Assembly: GCA_023480605.1 (NCBI GenBank)
Contig: JAMCWS010000236.1
Span: 1-6,181 of the forward strand
Source of the DNA: a bacterium
GTDB lineage: Bacteria > Sumerlaeota > Sumerlaeia > MVZB01
Direction of reading: 5' to 3'
DNA: 6,181 nucleotides
In this document: one piece after another, positions 1 to 6,181 of the stretch
Numbering within the stretch: the first letter of the stretch is position 1
Layout: each line of letters begins with the position of its first letter
The notes under the pieces: model-generated
What the model was told of the DNA's origin: nothing
Seen by the model: the letters and a program-made list of their open reading frames with translations, nothing else
Database searches by the model: none
Translations under genes and position numbers: made by a program

Positions 1-1
1 C

Positions 2-1435
2 CTGTTCGACTCAACGGCCGAGGAACTGCCCGAGGCGCTCAACCGGATGACCCACCAGATCATGGCGATGTTCAACGCATCGAGCGGGGCCATCCTGCTG
101 CGCACGAGCTCGGGCGAGGCCACGCCGCTGGTGGCCTTCTCCGAGGACGATGAACTGCGGATCGGCAACGAGGTGCTGTCGGTCGTGCTCAGCGAGGGCA
201 AGGCCGTGCTGACGGCCGCGCTCACCAAGGCCACCAGCGCCGAAACCCGCCCCCGCCCGCGCAAGGCGATGATCGTTCCCCTTCCTCACCAGGATCGGAT
301 CGCGGGAGCGCTCTATGCCGCCCGTTCCGACGGCGACGAATACACGGAAGAAGACCTGAGCCTGTTGCAAGCCCTGGCCCACATCGTCTCGGGGGCGGTC
401 CGCCACGCCATCCAGATGGAGCAACTCGTGCTGACGGCTTCGCGCCGGCCGGCTACGCCCTTCATCGGCACGTCGCCGGCCAGCCAGGCCATCCGCGAGC
501 AGATCGCCCGCGTGGGAGCGAGCGAGGCCACCGTGCTGCTGACCGGCGAAACGGGCACCGGCAAAGAACTGGCGGCCCAGATGATCCATAACTCCAGCGC
601 GCGCCAAAAGGAATCGTTCGTCGCCATCGACTGCTCGGCCATCCCCGCCAACCTGATCGAGAGCGAATTGTTCGGTCATGAGGCCGGCGCCTTCACCGGC
701 GCCGACCACCTCAAGCGCGGCAAGGTCGAGATGGCCGAAGGGGGAACGCTGTTCCTGGACGAAATCGGGGAGATGGCCATCGCCCTTCAGCCCAAGCTGC
801 TGCGGTTCATCGAAGAACTGGCGTTCTACCGTGTGGGCGGCGTGCGGCCAATCCAGTCCGACGTGCGCATCGTCGCCGCCACCAACCGCAACCTCGATCA
901 GGCCGTGCGGGAGGGGCGCTTCCGCCAGGACCTGCTTTTCCGCCTGAACGTGCTGCCGATTCATCTGCCGCCACTGCGCGAGCGGGTCGAGGATGTACGG
1001 CCGCTGGTGGAGTATTTCGCCCCGCCGTTGGCCAATCGCCTGGGCAAACCGTTCCTGGGCCTTGTCGACGAGACCTGGGCGCTGCTGGAGCGTTATCCCT
1101 GGCCGGGCAATGTGCGTGAGCTGCGTCACAGCCTGGAGCGGGCGTTGATTTTGTCCGACGACGGCATCCTGAGGCCCGAGCACTTCCAACTCAGGTTGCC
1201 CGAGACCGCGCCCGAACCCTCGACCGGCGGGCGTCGGCCGCTTACGTCGGAGCCGACGCAGCCGATGTTGCCGCTTGACGCGGTCCTGCCGCCGACGATG
1301 GCCGTGACCGAGGCCGAGGCGATCCGGCGGGCCCTGCGCTTCGCGGGGGGAAACCGCGTGCGCGCGGCGCAGATCCTCGACATCCATCGCAACACGCTGG
1401 CCAAGAAAATCCAGGAATACGGGATCGAGATATAG
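2..1435 (+). CDS. Sigma-54-dependent transcriptional activator, GAF sensor + AAA+ + Fis HTH (5' end cut off)
   Basis: This is a bacterial enhancer-binding protein: it binds DNA upstream of sigma-54 promoters and uses ATP to open the RNA polymerase complex. The frame is open to the left edge, and residues before the first visible ATG (47) read as the first helix of a GAF domain, so the true start lies outside the window. Counting from that ATG, a GAF-like sensor covers about residues 1-120. The AAA+ domain has Walker A GETGTGKE (167-174), the sigma-54 contact loop GAFTGA (214-219), Walker B GTLFLDEIGE (233-242), a sensor-I-like ATNRN and WPGNVREL (352-359). A proline-rich linker leads to a Fis-type helix-turn-helix at about 421-462. 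All catalytic motifs are intact, so it should be active. There is no response-regulator receiver in the visible part. Related proteins often carry an FHA or second sensor domain upstream; whether this one does cannot be seen. The GAF ligand and target genes are unknown. Confidence 0.95.
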   Translation: MFDSTAEELPEALNRMTHQIMAMFNASSGAILLRTSSGEATPLVAFSEDDELRIGNEVLSVVLSEGKAVLTAALTKATSAETRPRPRKAMIVPLPHQDRIAGALYAARSDGDEYTEEDLSLLQALAHIVSGAVRHAIQMEQLVLTASRRPATPFIGTSPASQAIREQIARVGASEATVLLTGETGTGKELAAQMIHNSSARQKESFVAIDCSAIPANLIESELFGHEAGAFTGADHLKRGKVEMAEGGTLFLDEIGEMAIALQPKLLRFIEELAFYRVGGVRPIQSDVRIVAATNRNLDQAVREGRFRQDLLFRLNVLPIHLPPLRERVEDVRPLVEYFAPPLANRLGKPFLGLVDETWALLERYPWPGNVRELRHSLERALILSDDGILRPEHFQLRLPETAPEPSTGGRRPLTSEPTQPMLPLDAVLPPTMAVTEAEAIRRALRFAGGNRVRAAQILDIHRNTLAKKIQEYGIEI

Positions 1436-1447
1436 TCATCCCGCCGC

Positions 1448-1482
1448 GCCGAGTAATTTCGTGGACAATTAATCGTCTCGGC
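1448..1482. terminator. Possible bidirectional hairpin terminator between convergent genes
   Basis: GCCGAG-TAATT (1448-1458) can pair with AATTA (1467-1471) and CTCGGC (1477-1482). This gives an imperfect 11-bp stem with an 8-nt loop and a 5-nt bulge on one side. It sits in the short gap between the stop of the sigma-54 regulator and the stop of the ligase gene, where a shared terminator would be expected. No T-run follows on either strand, so it is not a classical intrinsic terminator. The call rests on pairing and position only. Confidence 0.3.
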
Positions 1483-1494
1483 TTCAACCGCGAT

Positions 1495-2874
1495 TCAGGC
1501 TTCCGTTATGGCGGGGCGCGGATAAACCGAGTCGTAGATCCAGGCCAGGATCACCATCGAGACGATCAGGCTGATCGGCAGGCGCCAGGGGAAACTGAAC
1601 AAGGCATTGACGAGATTGGTGACGAAGGCCCCGTAAACGGCGATGTCGCGGAAGGCTCGGGCGGGCGATGTCTGGCGCATAATGGCCAGGATGCCGAAGT
1701 ATGCGAAGAAACCCAGAAAAGCCATCTGGCACGCCAGGCCAAAGAGGCCCTGTTCGCAGAACACTTCCAAGTATTCATTGTGGACGTGGCCGGGGCTGCT
1801 GCCCGAGATGGCGGGCAACAGGTTGTGGAAGTAGGGACCCATCGGCGATTTCTGCTGCGCAACCGCGTAGTCCCAGAACATGGGGTCGAACATCGCGTAG
1901 CCCTGGCCGAGGATCGGCTTCTCCATCGCGCGATCGTAAGCCGCATACCAGTAATAGAACCGGCTCTTGATTTCGATGCCCAGCGTGAAGCGTCCCTTGA
2001 AGCTGACGGGCGCCCCGACCGCCGGCAGAATGACGAACAGCCCGATCCCCAACGCCAGCAGGCTGAGCAGCGCGCCCATCACCAGGCTGCGGATCCACCG
2101 GCGGCCGATGCGGGCGGCGTAACAATAACGCAACGCCAGCAACAGAACCGCGCCGAAGCCGCAAAGGACGCCCAGCCAGACCGACCGGGCGCGGGTCAGC
2201 ACGATGCAGAAGAGAATGACGACCGCTCCGATGCCGATCAACAGGCCGTGCCGGCGGCTGGTGTTCGTAAAGGCGAAGCTCAGTAGAAGAAACAACGCGG
2301 GGCCCAGCACCGACGAGAGATAGTTGGGATGGCCGATCGTCGCGACAACCGAGTTTTTCGGGATGTCGCCGCTGTAATAAATGATATCGATGCCGACGTA
2401 TTGCCCGATGCCCTGCAACGAGAGAAGCACCGACACGACGGCGATCGCCAGGCAAAGACGATCCAGCAGCGCGCGGCGCTCTGGCGTGGCGACGATCAGG
2501 CAGAAGTATAGGAAGCCGCACAGGGGAAGCATCGCCTGCTTGAGCGAAAAGAGAGGGACACGGGAGTCGATGAGCGAGATCAGGATCGAAACGATACCCA
2601 GCGCTCCCAGGACCATCGGCAGCGTCGGGCGATGCGGTAACGGCCGCCAGCCCATGGACCATCCAAAACCAAGCAATCCGGCGGCGATGAATACGAATAC
2701 CCGGAAAACGAGCGATTGGCCCACATGCGGCCGGGCCAGGCTGTAGATGACCACCAGGGGGGTGAGGGCGGTGATGGCGGGCAGGAACCAGGCCATCATC
2801 CATTCGAACCGGTCCGGCGCGCGGGTCGCGACGGCGGACGGGGGGGCGGCGACTGGTGTTTTGACACGACTCAA
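1495..2874 (-). CDS. O-antigen ligase / Wzy_C-family polytopic membrane protein
   Basis: This looks like an inner-membrane protein of the O-antigen ligase/polymerase superfamily, which moves lipid-linked glycans onto an acceptor at the periplasmic face. With the start chosen here it has 459 residues and about 11-12 hydrophobic segments (near 27-46, 55-76, 85-102, 113-129, 138-160, 187-203, 210-226, 230-249, 262-284, 375-397 and on to about 446). Family-like marks are GHPN (181-184) before a membrane segment, LTRAR (226-230), and a long hydrophilic loop at about 285-374. The loop holds RFYYWYAAYDRAMEKPILGQG and ends in GHVHNEYLE (362-370) then EQGLFGL, the typical Wzy_C signature. The start is uncertain. 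The open frame runs far into the upstream TPR gene, which rules out its first ATG. TTG at 2874 follows that gene's stop by 17 nt; ATG at 2799 or 2796 would remove about 25 residues but no membrane segment. It is probably cotranscribed with the TPR gene. Acceptor and glycan cannot be told: LPS O-antigen, exopolysaccharide, or protein glycosylation are all possible. Confidence 0.88.
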   Translation of the reverse strand: MSRVKTPVAAPPSAVATRAPDRFEWMMAWFLPAITALTPLVVIYSLARPHVGQSLVFRVFVFIAAGLLGFGWSMGWRPLPHRPTLPMVLGALGIVSILISLIDSRVPLFSLKQAMLPLCGFLYFCLIVATPERRALLDRLCLAIAVVSVLLSLQGIGQYVGIDIIYYSGDIPKNSVVATIGHPNYLSSVLGPALFLLLSFAFTNTSRRHGLLIGIGAVVILFCIVLTRARSVWLGVLCGFGAVLLLALRYCYAARIGRRWIRSLVMGALLSLLALGIGLFVILPAVGAPVSFKGRFTLGIEIKSRFYYWYAAYDRAMEKPILGQGYAMFDPMFWDYAVAQQKSPMGPYFHNLLPAISGSSPGHVHNEYLEVFCEQGLFGLACQMAFLGFFAYFGILAIMRQTSPARAFRDIAVYGAFVTNLVNALFSFPWRLPISLIVSMVILAWIYDSVYPRPAITEA

Positions 2875-2891
2875 TGTCCGGCACCCCGGGA

Positions 2892-3689
2892 TTACGGCAA
2901 ATCTCGATAACTCGGGGCGAACCGGCCCCTGATAATCTGGCCAATCACGTTCAAGACGTCGCCGCGCTCGATCATCAGGTCGGTATTGCCCGAGAATGCC
3001 AACGGGCCGTCCGAAAGTCCGTAAAGGAAGCAACGATAGGCCTGCAAGGCATAAAATGGCATGGGACGGATGTGGTAGTTGCCCATGAAGAGGTAAGCGT
3101 TGGGGTCGAACGGCGCCCGGATGGCCCAATTGCGCACGGCGGCGGCAAACTGGCGCCGATCGCTGTCGAATCCCGCCTGGCGGCGGGAAGGATTCCAGCG
3201 CTTGAGTTTCACGTAGAGCAGACGCAGGTATTTGGGATTGTATTCGCGGTCGACGGGATTGACGAGGAGGCAGTCGCCCATCGTGCTGACGGCCTGGTCG
3301 ATCCAGCCGAGTTTGAGATACATTTCGCTGAGCACAAACAGGCTGCTCTGGACCCAGTGCGTCAGGCGGGCGCGCTGCAACTCGCGCACGGCCGCCGAAA
3401 AGTCGCCCTGGTTGGCCAACACGCTCGCGTAGCGATAGCGGATCTCGCCATTGGTGGGATCGAGTTCCAACAGGCCTTCGAGCCGCAGGCCGTACTCGGC
3501 CAACGTCGTGCGGTTATACTGGCTTGGGGCGGGGATGGTCCGGAAAACGTAGAGGGCGTAATATGTCATGAGGGTCCAGGCCAGCCCGCCCAGGCAGGCG
3601 AGCATGAGCAACGCGCCGGCGACGCGAGCGGCCGCCGGGGGAGGCGCGGAACGGACGGGATTTACGTGCGGGGCCGGGGCGCGTTTCAT
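2892..3689 (-). CDS. Membrane-anchored TPR-repeat protein paired with the ligase gene
   Basis: This 265-residue protein has a short basic, proline-rich N-terminus (1-21), one hydrophobic segment at about 22-46, and a soluble part that is probably periplasmic. Helical repeats of tetratricopeptide type are visible at about 81-110 (ending GDFSAAVRELQRA) and 114-147 (MYLKLGWIDQAVSTM...NPVD), with degenerate copies at about 63-79 and 197-225. TPRs bind other proteins, so a scaffold or partner role is likely; no catalytic motif was found. The ATG at 3689 has a GAGG ribosome-binding sequence 10 nt upstream on the minus strand. The gene ends at TAA (2892-2894), 17 nt before the ligase start, which indicates an operon. 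In many bacteria O-antigen ligase-like proteins carry TPRs in the same chain. Here they could be supplied by a separate protein; that pairing is inferred from gene order. The exact function is unknown. Confidence 0.85.
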   Translation of the reverse strand: MKRAPAPHVNPVRSAPPPAAARVAGALLMLACLGGLAWTLMTYYALYVFRTIPAPSQYNRTTLAEYGLRLEGLLELDPTNGEIRYRYASVLANQGDFSAAVRELQRARLTHWVQSSLFVLSEMYLKLGWIDQAVSTMGDCLLVNPVDREYNPKYLRLLYVKLKRWNPSRRQAGFDSDRRQFAAAVRNWAIRAPFDPNAYLFMGNYHIRPMPFYALQAYRCFLYGLSDGPLAFSGNTDLMIERGDVLNVIGQIIRGRFAPSYRDLP

Positions 3690-3718
3690 CGGATGGCAAC
3701 CTCGCGAACCAGTGGCCT

Positions 3719-3746
3719 ATGTTACTCAAAACGCGGATTCGCTCAA
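3719..3746 (-). promoter_or_regulatory. Weak sigma-70-type promoter candidate for the TPR-ligase operon
   Basis: On the minus strand TTGAGC (complement of 3741-3746; 4 of 6 matches to TTGACA) is followed after 16 nt by TAACAT (complement of 3719-3724; 4 of 6 to TATAAT). Transcription would start near 3712 and leave a leader of about 20 nt containing the GAGG ribosome-binding sequence. The hexamer TTTGAG occurs twice with a 17-nt step here (complement of 3742-3747 and 3725-3730), the upstream copy overlapping the -35. Such matches arise by chance fairly often. Confidence 0.3.
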
Positions 3747-3817
3747 AGGCGAAACTGCGCCATGGCATCGCGGCGCACGGTAACGCCGGCGTACGGGCAA
3801 CACGCGCCCCCGCCGGC

Positions 3818-3847
3818 TTGACCACGCAGCCCAAGGTCGGGTAGATA
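3818..3847 (+). promoter_or_regulatory. Weak promoter candidate for the aldo/keto reductase
   Basis: TTGACC (3818-3823; 5 of 6 matches to the -35 consensus) is followed after 18 nt by TAGATA (3842-3847; only 3 of 6 to the -10). If real, transcription would begin near 3854, downstream of the ATG at 3847. That would favour the TTG at 3883 as the translation start. The -10 match is poor, so this is only a candidate. Confidence 0.25.
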
Positions 3848-3868
3848 TGGAATCGGCGAACTCAAGCC

Positions 3869-3875
3869 AAAGGAG
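3869..3875 (+). promoter_or_regulatory. Strong ribosome-binding site that points to a TTG start
   Basis: AAAGGAG lies 7 nt before TTG at 3883, an ideal Shine-Dalgarno spacing. The upstream in-frame ATG at 3847 has only AAGG at 3833-3836, 10 nt away. Starting at TTG also makes the protein begin with MKTYRLAQTDL, the usual N-terminus of YdhF-like reductases, whereas the ATG would add 12 residues with no family match. Confidence 0.6.
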
Positions 3876-3882
3876 CGCGGCA

Positions 3883-4857
3883 TTGAAAACGTATCGCTTG
3901 GCGCAAACGGATCTGGTGGTTTCGCGGATCGCCCTGGGATCGGCAACAATGGGCGGGCGATGGGATGGGGCGCCGCCGGGGGAAGCCGAAAAGACGGGCG
4001 GCGCGCGGATTGTCGAAGCCGCCGTCGAGCACGGCATCAACTTCTTCGATCTGGCCGACATCTATGCCCGGGGTAAGTCAGAGAGCGTATTCGGTGAGAT
4101 TGTCCGCCGACGGCCCGGCCTGCGCGAGCGAATCGTCATCCAGACCAAGTGCGGCGTGCGTTTCGCGGGCGACCCGCGGCCGGGCGACCCCGGCCGATAT
4201 GATTTCAGCCGTGCGCACATTGTCGAGGCGGTCGAGGGCAGCCTGCGCCGCCTCCAGACCGACCATATTGACGTTCTGCTGCTCCACCGGCCCGACCCGT
4301 TGGCTCAACCCTAAGAAGTCGCGGGGGCGTTCAGCGAACTGCGCTCCGCCGGCAAGGTGCGCGCCTTCGGCGTGAGCAACCACACCTGGGCGCAGATCGC
4401 CCTCCTGCAGCGATTCGTCGAAGCGCCGCTTGTCACCAACCAGGTCGAACTGAGCCTCGCCCATCATCACCTGATCAACGACGGAATCATGGGCAACCAG
4501 ACCGGGACGGAATACGCGGGGGCGGCGGGTACGCTGGACTGGTGCCGCCTGCACGGGGTCATGATCCAGGCCTGGGCGCCCCTGGCCAAGGGGAGGCTGA
4601 TCGATCCCCCGGCCGACGCGAGCGAGCCGGTGCGCCGGGCCGCGGCGGCGGTCGCCAGCCTTGCCGTCGCCCGGGGAATCGCCCGCGAGGCGGTCGCGCT
4701 GGCCTGGCTCCTGCACCACCCGGCCGGCATCCTGCCGATTATCGGCACGCTCAACCCCGGCCGCCTGGCGGCATGTTGCGAAGCCGACGCCATCGAACTC
4801 ACGCGTGAGGAATGGTTCGCGCTGTTCGAGGCCGCGCGCGGCCGGCCGGTGCCGTGA
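3883..4857 (+). pseudogene. Aldo/keto reductase (YdhF-like), interrupted by an in-frame TAA
   Basis: The gene encodes an NAD(P)H-dependent aldo/keto reductase, a cytoplasmic (beta/alpha)8-barrel enzyme that reduces carbonyl compounds. Numbering from TTG at 3883, the catalytic tetrad is complete: D56 and Y61 (FFDLADIY), K89 (IQTKCG) and H135 (LLLHRPDPL). The frame then meets TAA at 4312-4314 after residue 143. The next 180 codons, in the same frame, continue the family sequence without any shift: EVAGAFSELRSAGKVRAFGVSN, then NQVELSL, IQAWAPLAKGRL and a cofactor-site-like IIGTLNPGRL, ending at TGA 4855-4857. Relatives usually read P-E-E-V at the stop, so one G-to-T change of GAA to TAA explains it. 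The truncated product would have all four catalytic residues but only about half the barrel and no C-terminal cofactor-binding part, so it should not fold or work. It may be a recent pseudogene, a sequencing error, or (least likely) a readthrough gene. A GTG at 4357 has no good ribosome-binding site. The natural substrate is unknown. Confidence 0.85.
4312..4314 (+). other. Premature TAA inside the aldo/keto reductase frame
   Basis: The codon sits between LAQP and EVAGAF in the aldo/keto reductase frame, where the YdhF-like family normally has a glutamate. The codon is TAA followed by GAA. A single base difference from GAA accounts for it. Flanking codons keep the same frame and the same G/C-rich third positions, so no other damage is visible. 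Confidence 0.9.
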
Positions 4858-5001
4858 AATTGGTTGGGGCGCCGGGAGCCACAAACGCGATAAGACTTCT
4901 TTAGTGCCGATATTCGCGAAGATACCGGATATCCTTCCGTCATTGCCGACCCGCCATCCAAGGGCGTAAGCTGGATTCATCGATGGCGACGGACGGGCCA
5001 T

Positions 5002-5008
5002 GGAGGGG
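5002..5008 (+). promoter_or_regulatory. Ribosome-binding site of the glycoside hydrolase
   Basis: GGAGGGG ends 3 nt before the ATG at 5012 (its GGAGG core ends 5 nt before), a good Shine-Dalgarno. A second in-frame ATG at 5000 overlaps this sequence and has only a weak GGACGG upstream. This favours 5012. An in-frame TAA at 4967-4969 excludes starts further upstream. Confidence 0.6.
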
Positions 5009-5011
5009 CGA

Positions 5012-6181
5012 ATGGGCGGACGAATCACGTGGGTCTTTGAGGGGTGGCGGCGATTGGTCGCCCTGGCACTGACCGGCTGGGTTTGGGCGGCGGCCTGGGC
5101 GACCGCGTGGCCGGGGCCACCGCCACTGCCGCGCATCGCCGCGCGTTCGGCAACGCCCCGGGCCGAATTCTACGACACGCGGTCCGGCCAGCGATTCAAT
5201 CCCGAAGGCAATAATTACATCCGGTTGACCTGGATCGACAACATCGCCTATCACACCACGTTCAACGTCGGGCTCTATGATGGCAATGCCGCGGAAGCGG
5301 CCCTCACGCGCATGGAGCATGACGGCTACAATCTGGTTCGCGTATTCATCGACCCGAGCTCGTCCGCGCTCCAGGCCACCGGCAATTATGGCACGGCGGG
5401 GCCATATGAAATGAATACCCCCGAGCTATACGCTCCGTGGGTGTATAACTTCATCGATTTCCTGCGCCGGGCCAACCGGCACCACGTTTACGTGACTCCG
5501 TCTTTTAACTGGGTTGCGAACAATCGTTATTACGCCACGCTGGCCAACGCCGCCCAGATCGCCAACGTCGAAGGCACGAACAAGATGTTCATGGCACCCG
5601 CCTGGATCGACGCCAAGGTGCTCTACATGCAGAAGCTGATTGAAGCGGTGACGACCGCCGATGGCGGCGCCCTCCTCTCGACGATCTTTTCCTGGGAAAT
5701 ACAAAACGAGCTGTCGGCCACGACCACCTACGCTCCCTTCAGTCTCACGTCGGGAACGGTCACGCCGGCCGACGGCATGACCTACGACATGGCCGATGCG
5801 GTCAGCCGGCAGGCCTGTTTCGATAATAACTTCAACTGGATGCTTAATCGAATCGTGGCCGGCGTGCGGGCCGTTGATCCCGAGGCAATGGTCTCTTCCA
5901 GTGTTTTTACCTACCATGCCGTCGGCAAGGACGGCCCCAACGGCGTCCTGCCGCTCGGCACTCCCGACAAGCGTTTCCCGCCGCGTCCGGTGATCATGAC
6001 CCAGTCCGATATATCCTTCATCGATATACACTACTATCCCCACCCCGACGTCACGATCGAGGACGATCTCGCCACGAGTGAATTCGGCAGCCTCGACCTG
6101 ACCCTCAAACCGCTTCTCATGGGCGAGTTCGGAGCCTTCTACAGCCCCCCGTATTACCCCGACCCGGCCCGGGCGGCCATC
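5012..6181 (+). CDS. Exported clan GH-A glycoside hydrolase, GH5-like (3' end cut off)
   Basis: The frame from ATG 5012 stays open to the right edge (390 codons) with no stop. The N-terminus has a basic start (R13, R14) and a hydrophobic, tryptophan-rich stretch at about 15-33, followed by a proline-rich segment. This is a signal peptide or an uncleaved membrane anchor, so the enzyme acts outside the cytoplasm. The rest reads as a (beta/alpha)8-barrel hydrolase of clan A. It has GQRFNPEGNNYIRL (59-72), the arginine of GYNLVRVF (R110), the acid/base pair NE in SWEIQNEL (N232, E233), HYY (340-342), and the nucleophile in LLMGEFGAF (E372), about 140 residues after E233. This retaining two-glutamate layout is found in GH5-type endoglucanases and mannanases that cut beta-linked glycans. 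The exact family and substrate cannot be read from the sequence. C-terminal modules, if any, lie beyond the window. It is 154 bp downstream of the reductase in the same direction, so it may or may not share its transcript. Confidence 0.88.
   Translation, partial: MGGRITWVFEGWRRLVALALTGWVWAAAWATAWPGPPPLPRIAARSATPRAEFYDTRSGQRFNPEGNNYIRLTWIDNIAYHTTFNVGLYDGNAAEAALTRMEHDGYNLVRVFIDPSSSALQATGNYGTAGPYEMNTPELYAPWVYNFIDFLRRANRHHVYVTPSFNWVANNRYYATLANAAQIANVEGTNKMFMAPAWIDAKVLYMQKLIEAVTTADGGALLSTIFSWEIQNELSATTTYAPFSLTSGTVTPADGMTYDMADAVSRQACFDNNFNWMLNRIVAGVRAVDPEAMVSSSVFTYHAVGKDGPNGVLPLGTPDKRFPPRPVIMTQSDISFIDIHYYPHPDVTIEDDLATSEFGSLDLTLKPLLMGEFGAFYSPPYYPDPARAAI

Noticed and set aside
11..1387. Long open frame on the minus strand opposite the sigma-54 activator
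   Set aside because: It mirrors a certain gene in a GC-rich region; its product is rich in G, R, Q, H and D with no recognisable domain, typical of an antisense shadow.
2875..3129. Extension of the ligase frame upstream to an ATG at 3129
   Set aside because: It would overlap the TPR gene by over 230 nt; the added residues are rich in R and P and unlike the family.
3700..3715. A sigma-54-like TGG...TTGC match on the minus strand before the TPR gene
   Set aside because: The GG-to-GC spacing is one base too long, and it overlaps the ribosome-binding site about 10 nt before the ATG, too close to serve as a promoter for this gene.
2874..3821. Plus-strand frame of about 315 codons opposite the TPR gene
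   Set aside because: The minus strand carries a protein with a membrane anchor and TPRs, a ribosome-binding site and operon spacing; the plus-strand product has low-complexity, shadow-like composition.
4913..4937. Short palindromes TTCGCGAA (4913-4920) and GGATATCC (4927-4934) and a bulged hairpin GAAGATA/TATCCTTC in the gap before the hydrolase
   Set aside because: The stems are only 4-7 bp, there is no T-run for a terminator, and no symmetry links the two palindromes; chance is enough to explain them.
4078..5136. Minus-strand frame of about 350 codons covering the reductase and the gap before the hydrolase
   Set aside because: The plus strand has unmistakable reductase motifs throughout; the opposite frame has no domain and crosses the start of the next gene. 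It does not explain the TAA.
5426..6043. Minus-strand frame of about 205 codons inside the hydrolase
   Set aside because: It lies wholly opposite a gene with intact catalytic motifs and shows no family signature.

Overview
The window is GC-rich DNA, densely coded, with a strong third-position G/C bias. It most likely comes from a Gram-negative bacterium outside the best-studied groups. The gene types (a GAF-type sigma-54 activator, an O-antigen-ligase-like membrane protein with a separate TPR partner, a YdhF-like aldo/keto reductase and an exported clan-A glycosidase) would fit a planctomycete-like or related polysaccharide-using lineage. No marker gene fixes the taxonomy, so this is only a guess. 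No rRNA, tRNA, CRISPR array, insertion sequence or phage gene was recognised.

Layout. From the left edge to 1435 (+) runs the 3' part of a sigma-54 enhancer-binding regulator: GAF sensor, AAA+ ATPase with GAFTGA loop, and Fis-type DNA-binding tail. It converges on a minus-strand pair: a TPR protein with one N-terminal membrane anchor (3689 to 2892), followed 17 nt later by a Wzy_C/O-antigen-ligase-family membrane protein (about 2874 to 1495). A possible hairpin lies between the convergent ends (1448-1482). A 157-200 bp divergent intergenic region separates the TPR gene from a plus-strand aldo/keto reductase (3883-4857), which an in-frame TAA at 4312-4314 splits in two. After 154 bp a secreted or membrane-anchored clan GH-A (GH5-like) glycoside hydrolase begins at 5012 and runs off the right edge.

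How they may work together. The minus-strand pair looks like a two-gene unit for joining or polymerising a surface glycan: the TPR protein could be a periplasmic partner of the ligase. The glycosidase acts outside the cytoplasm on a beta-linked polysaccharide. The reductase could process a carbonyl or sugar derivative in the cytoplasm, if it is still functional. Nothing visible shows that the sigma-54 activator controls these genes, because no convincing -24/-12 promoter was found in the intergenic stretches.

Main points for follow-up: the single nonsense codon in an otherwise intact reductase; the apparent use of TTG starts for two genes; the separate TPR gene next to the ligase, with a second stop overlapping the ligase start; and a 7-base G/C tract just inside the ligase gene. 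I found no convincing entirely new system.
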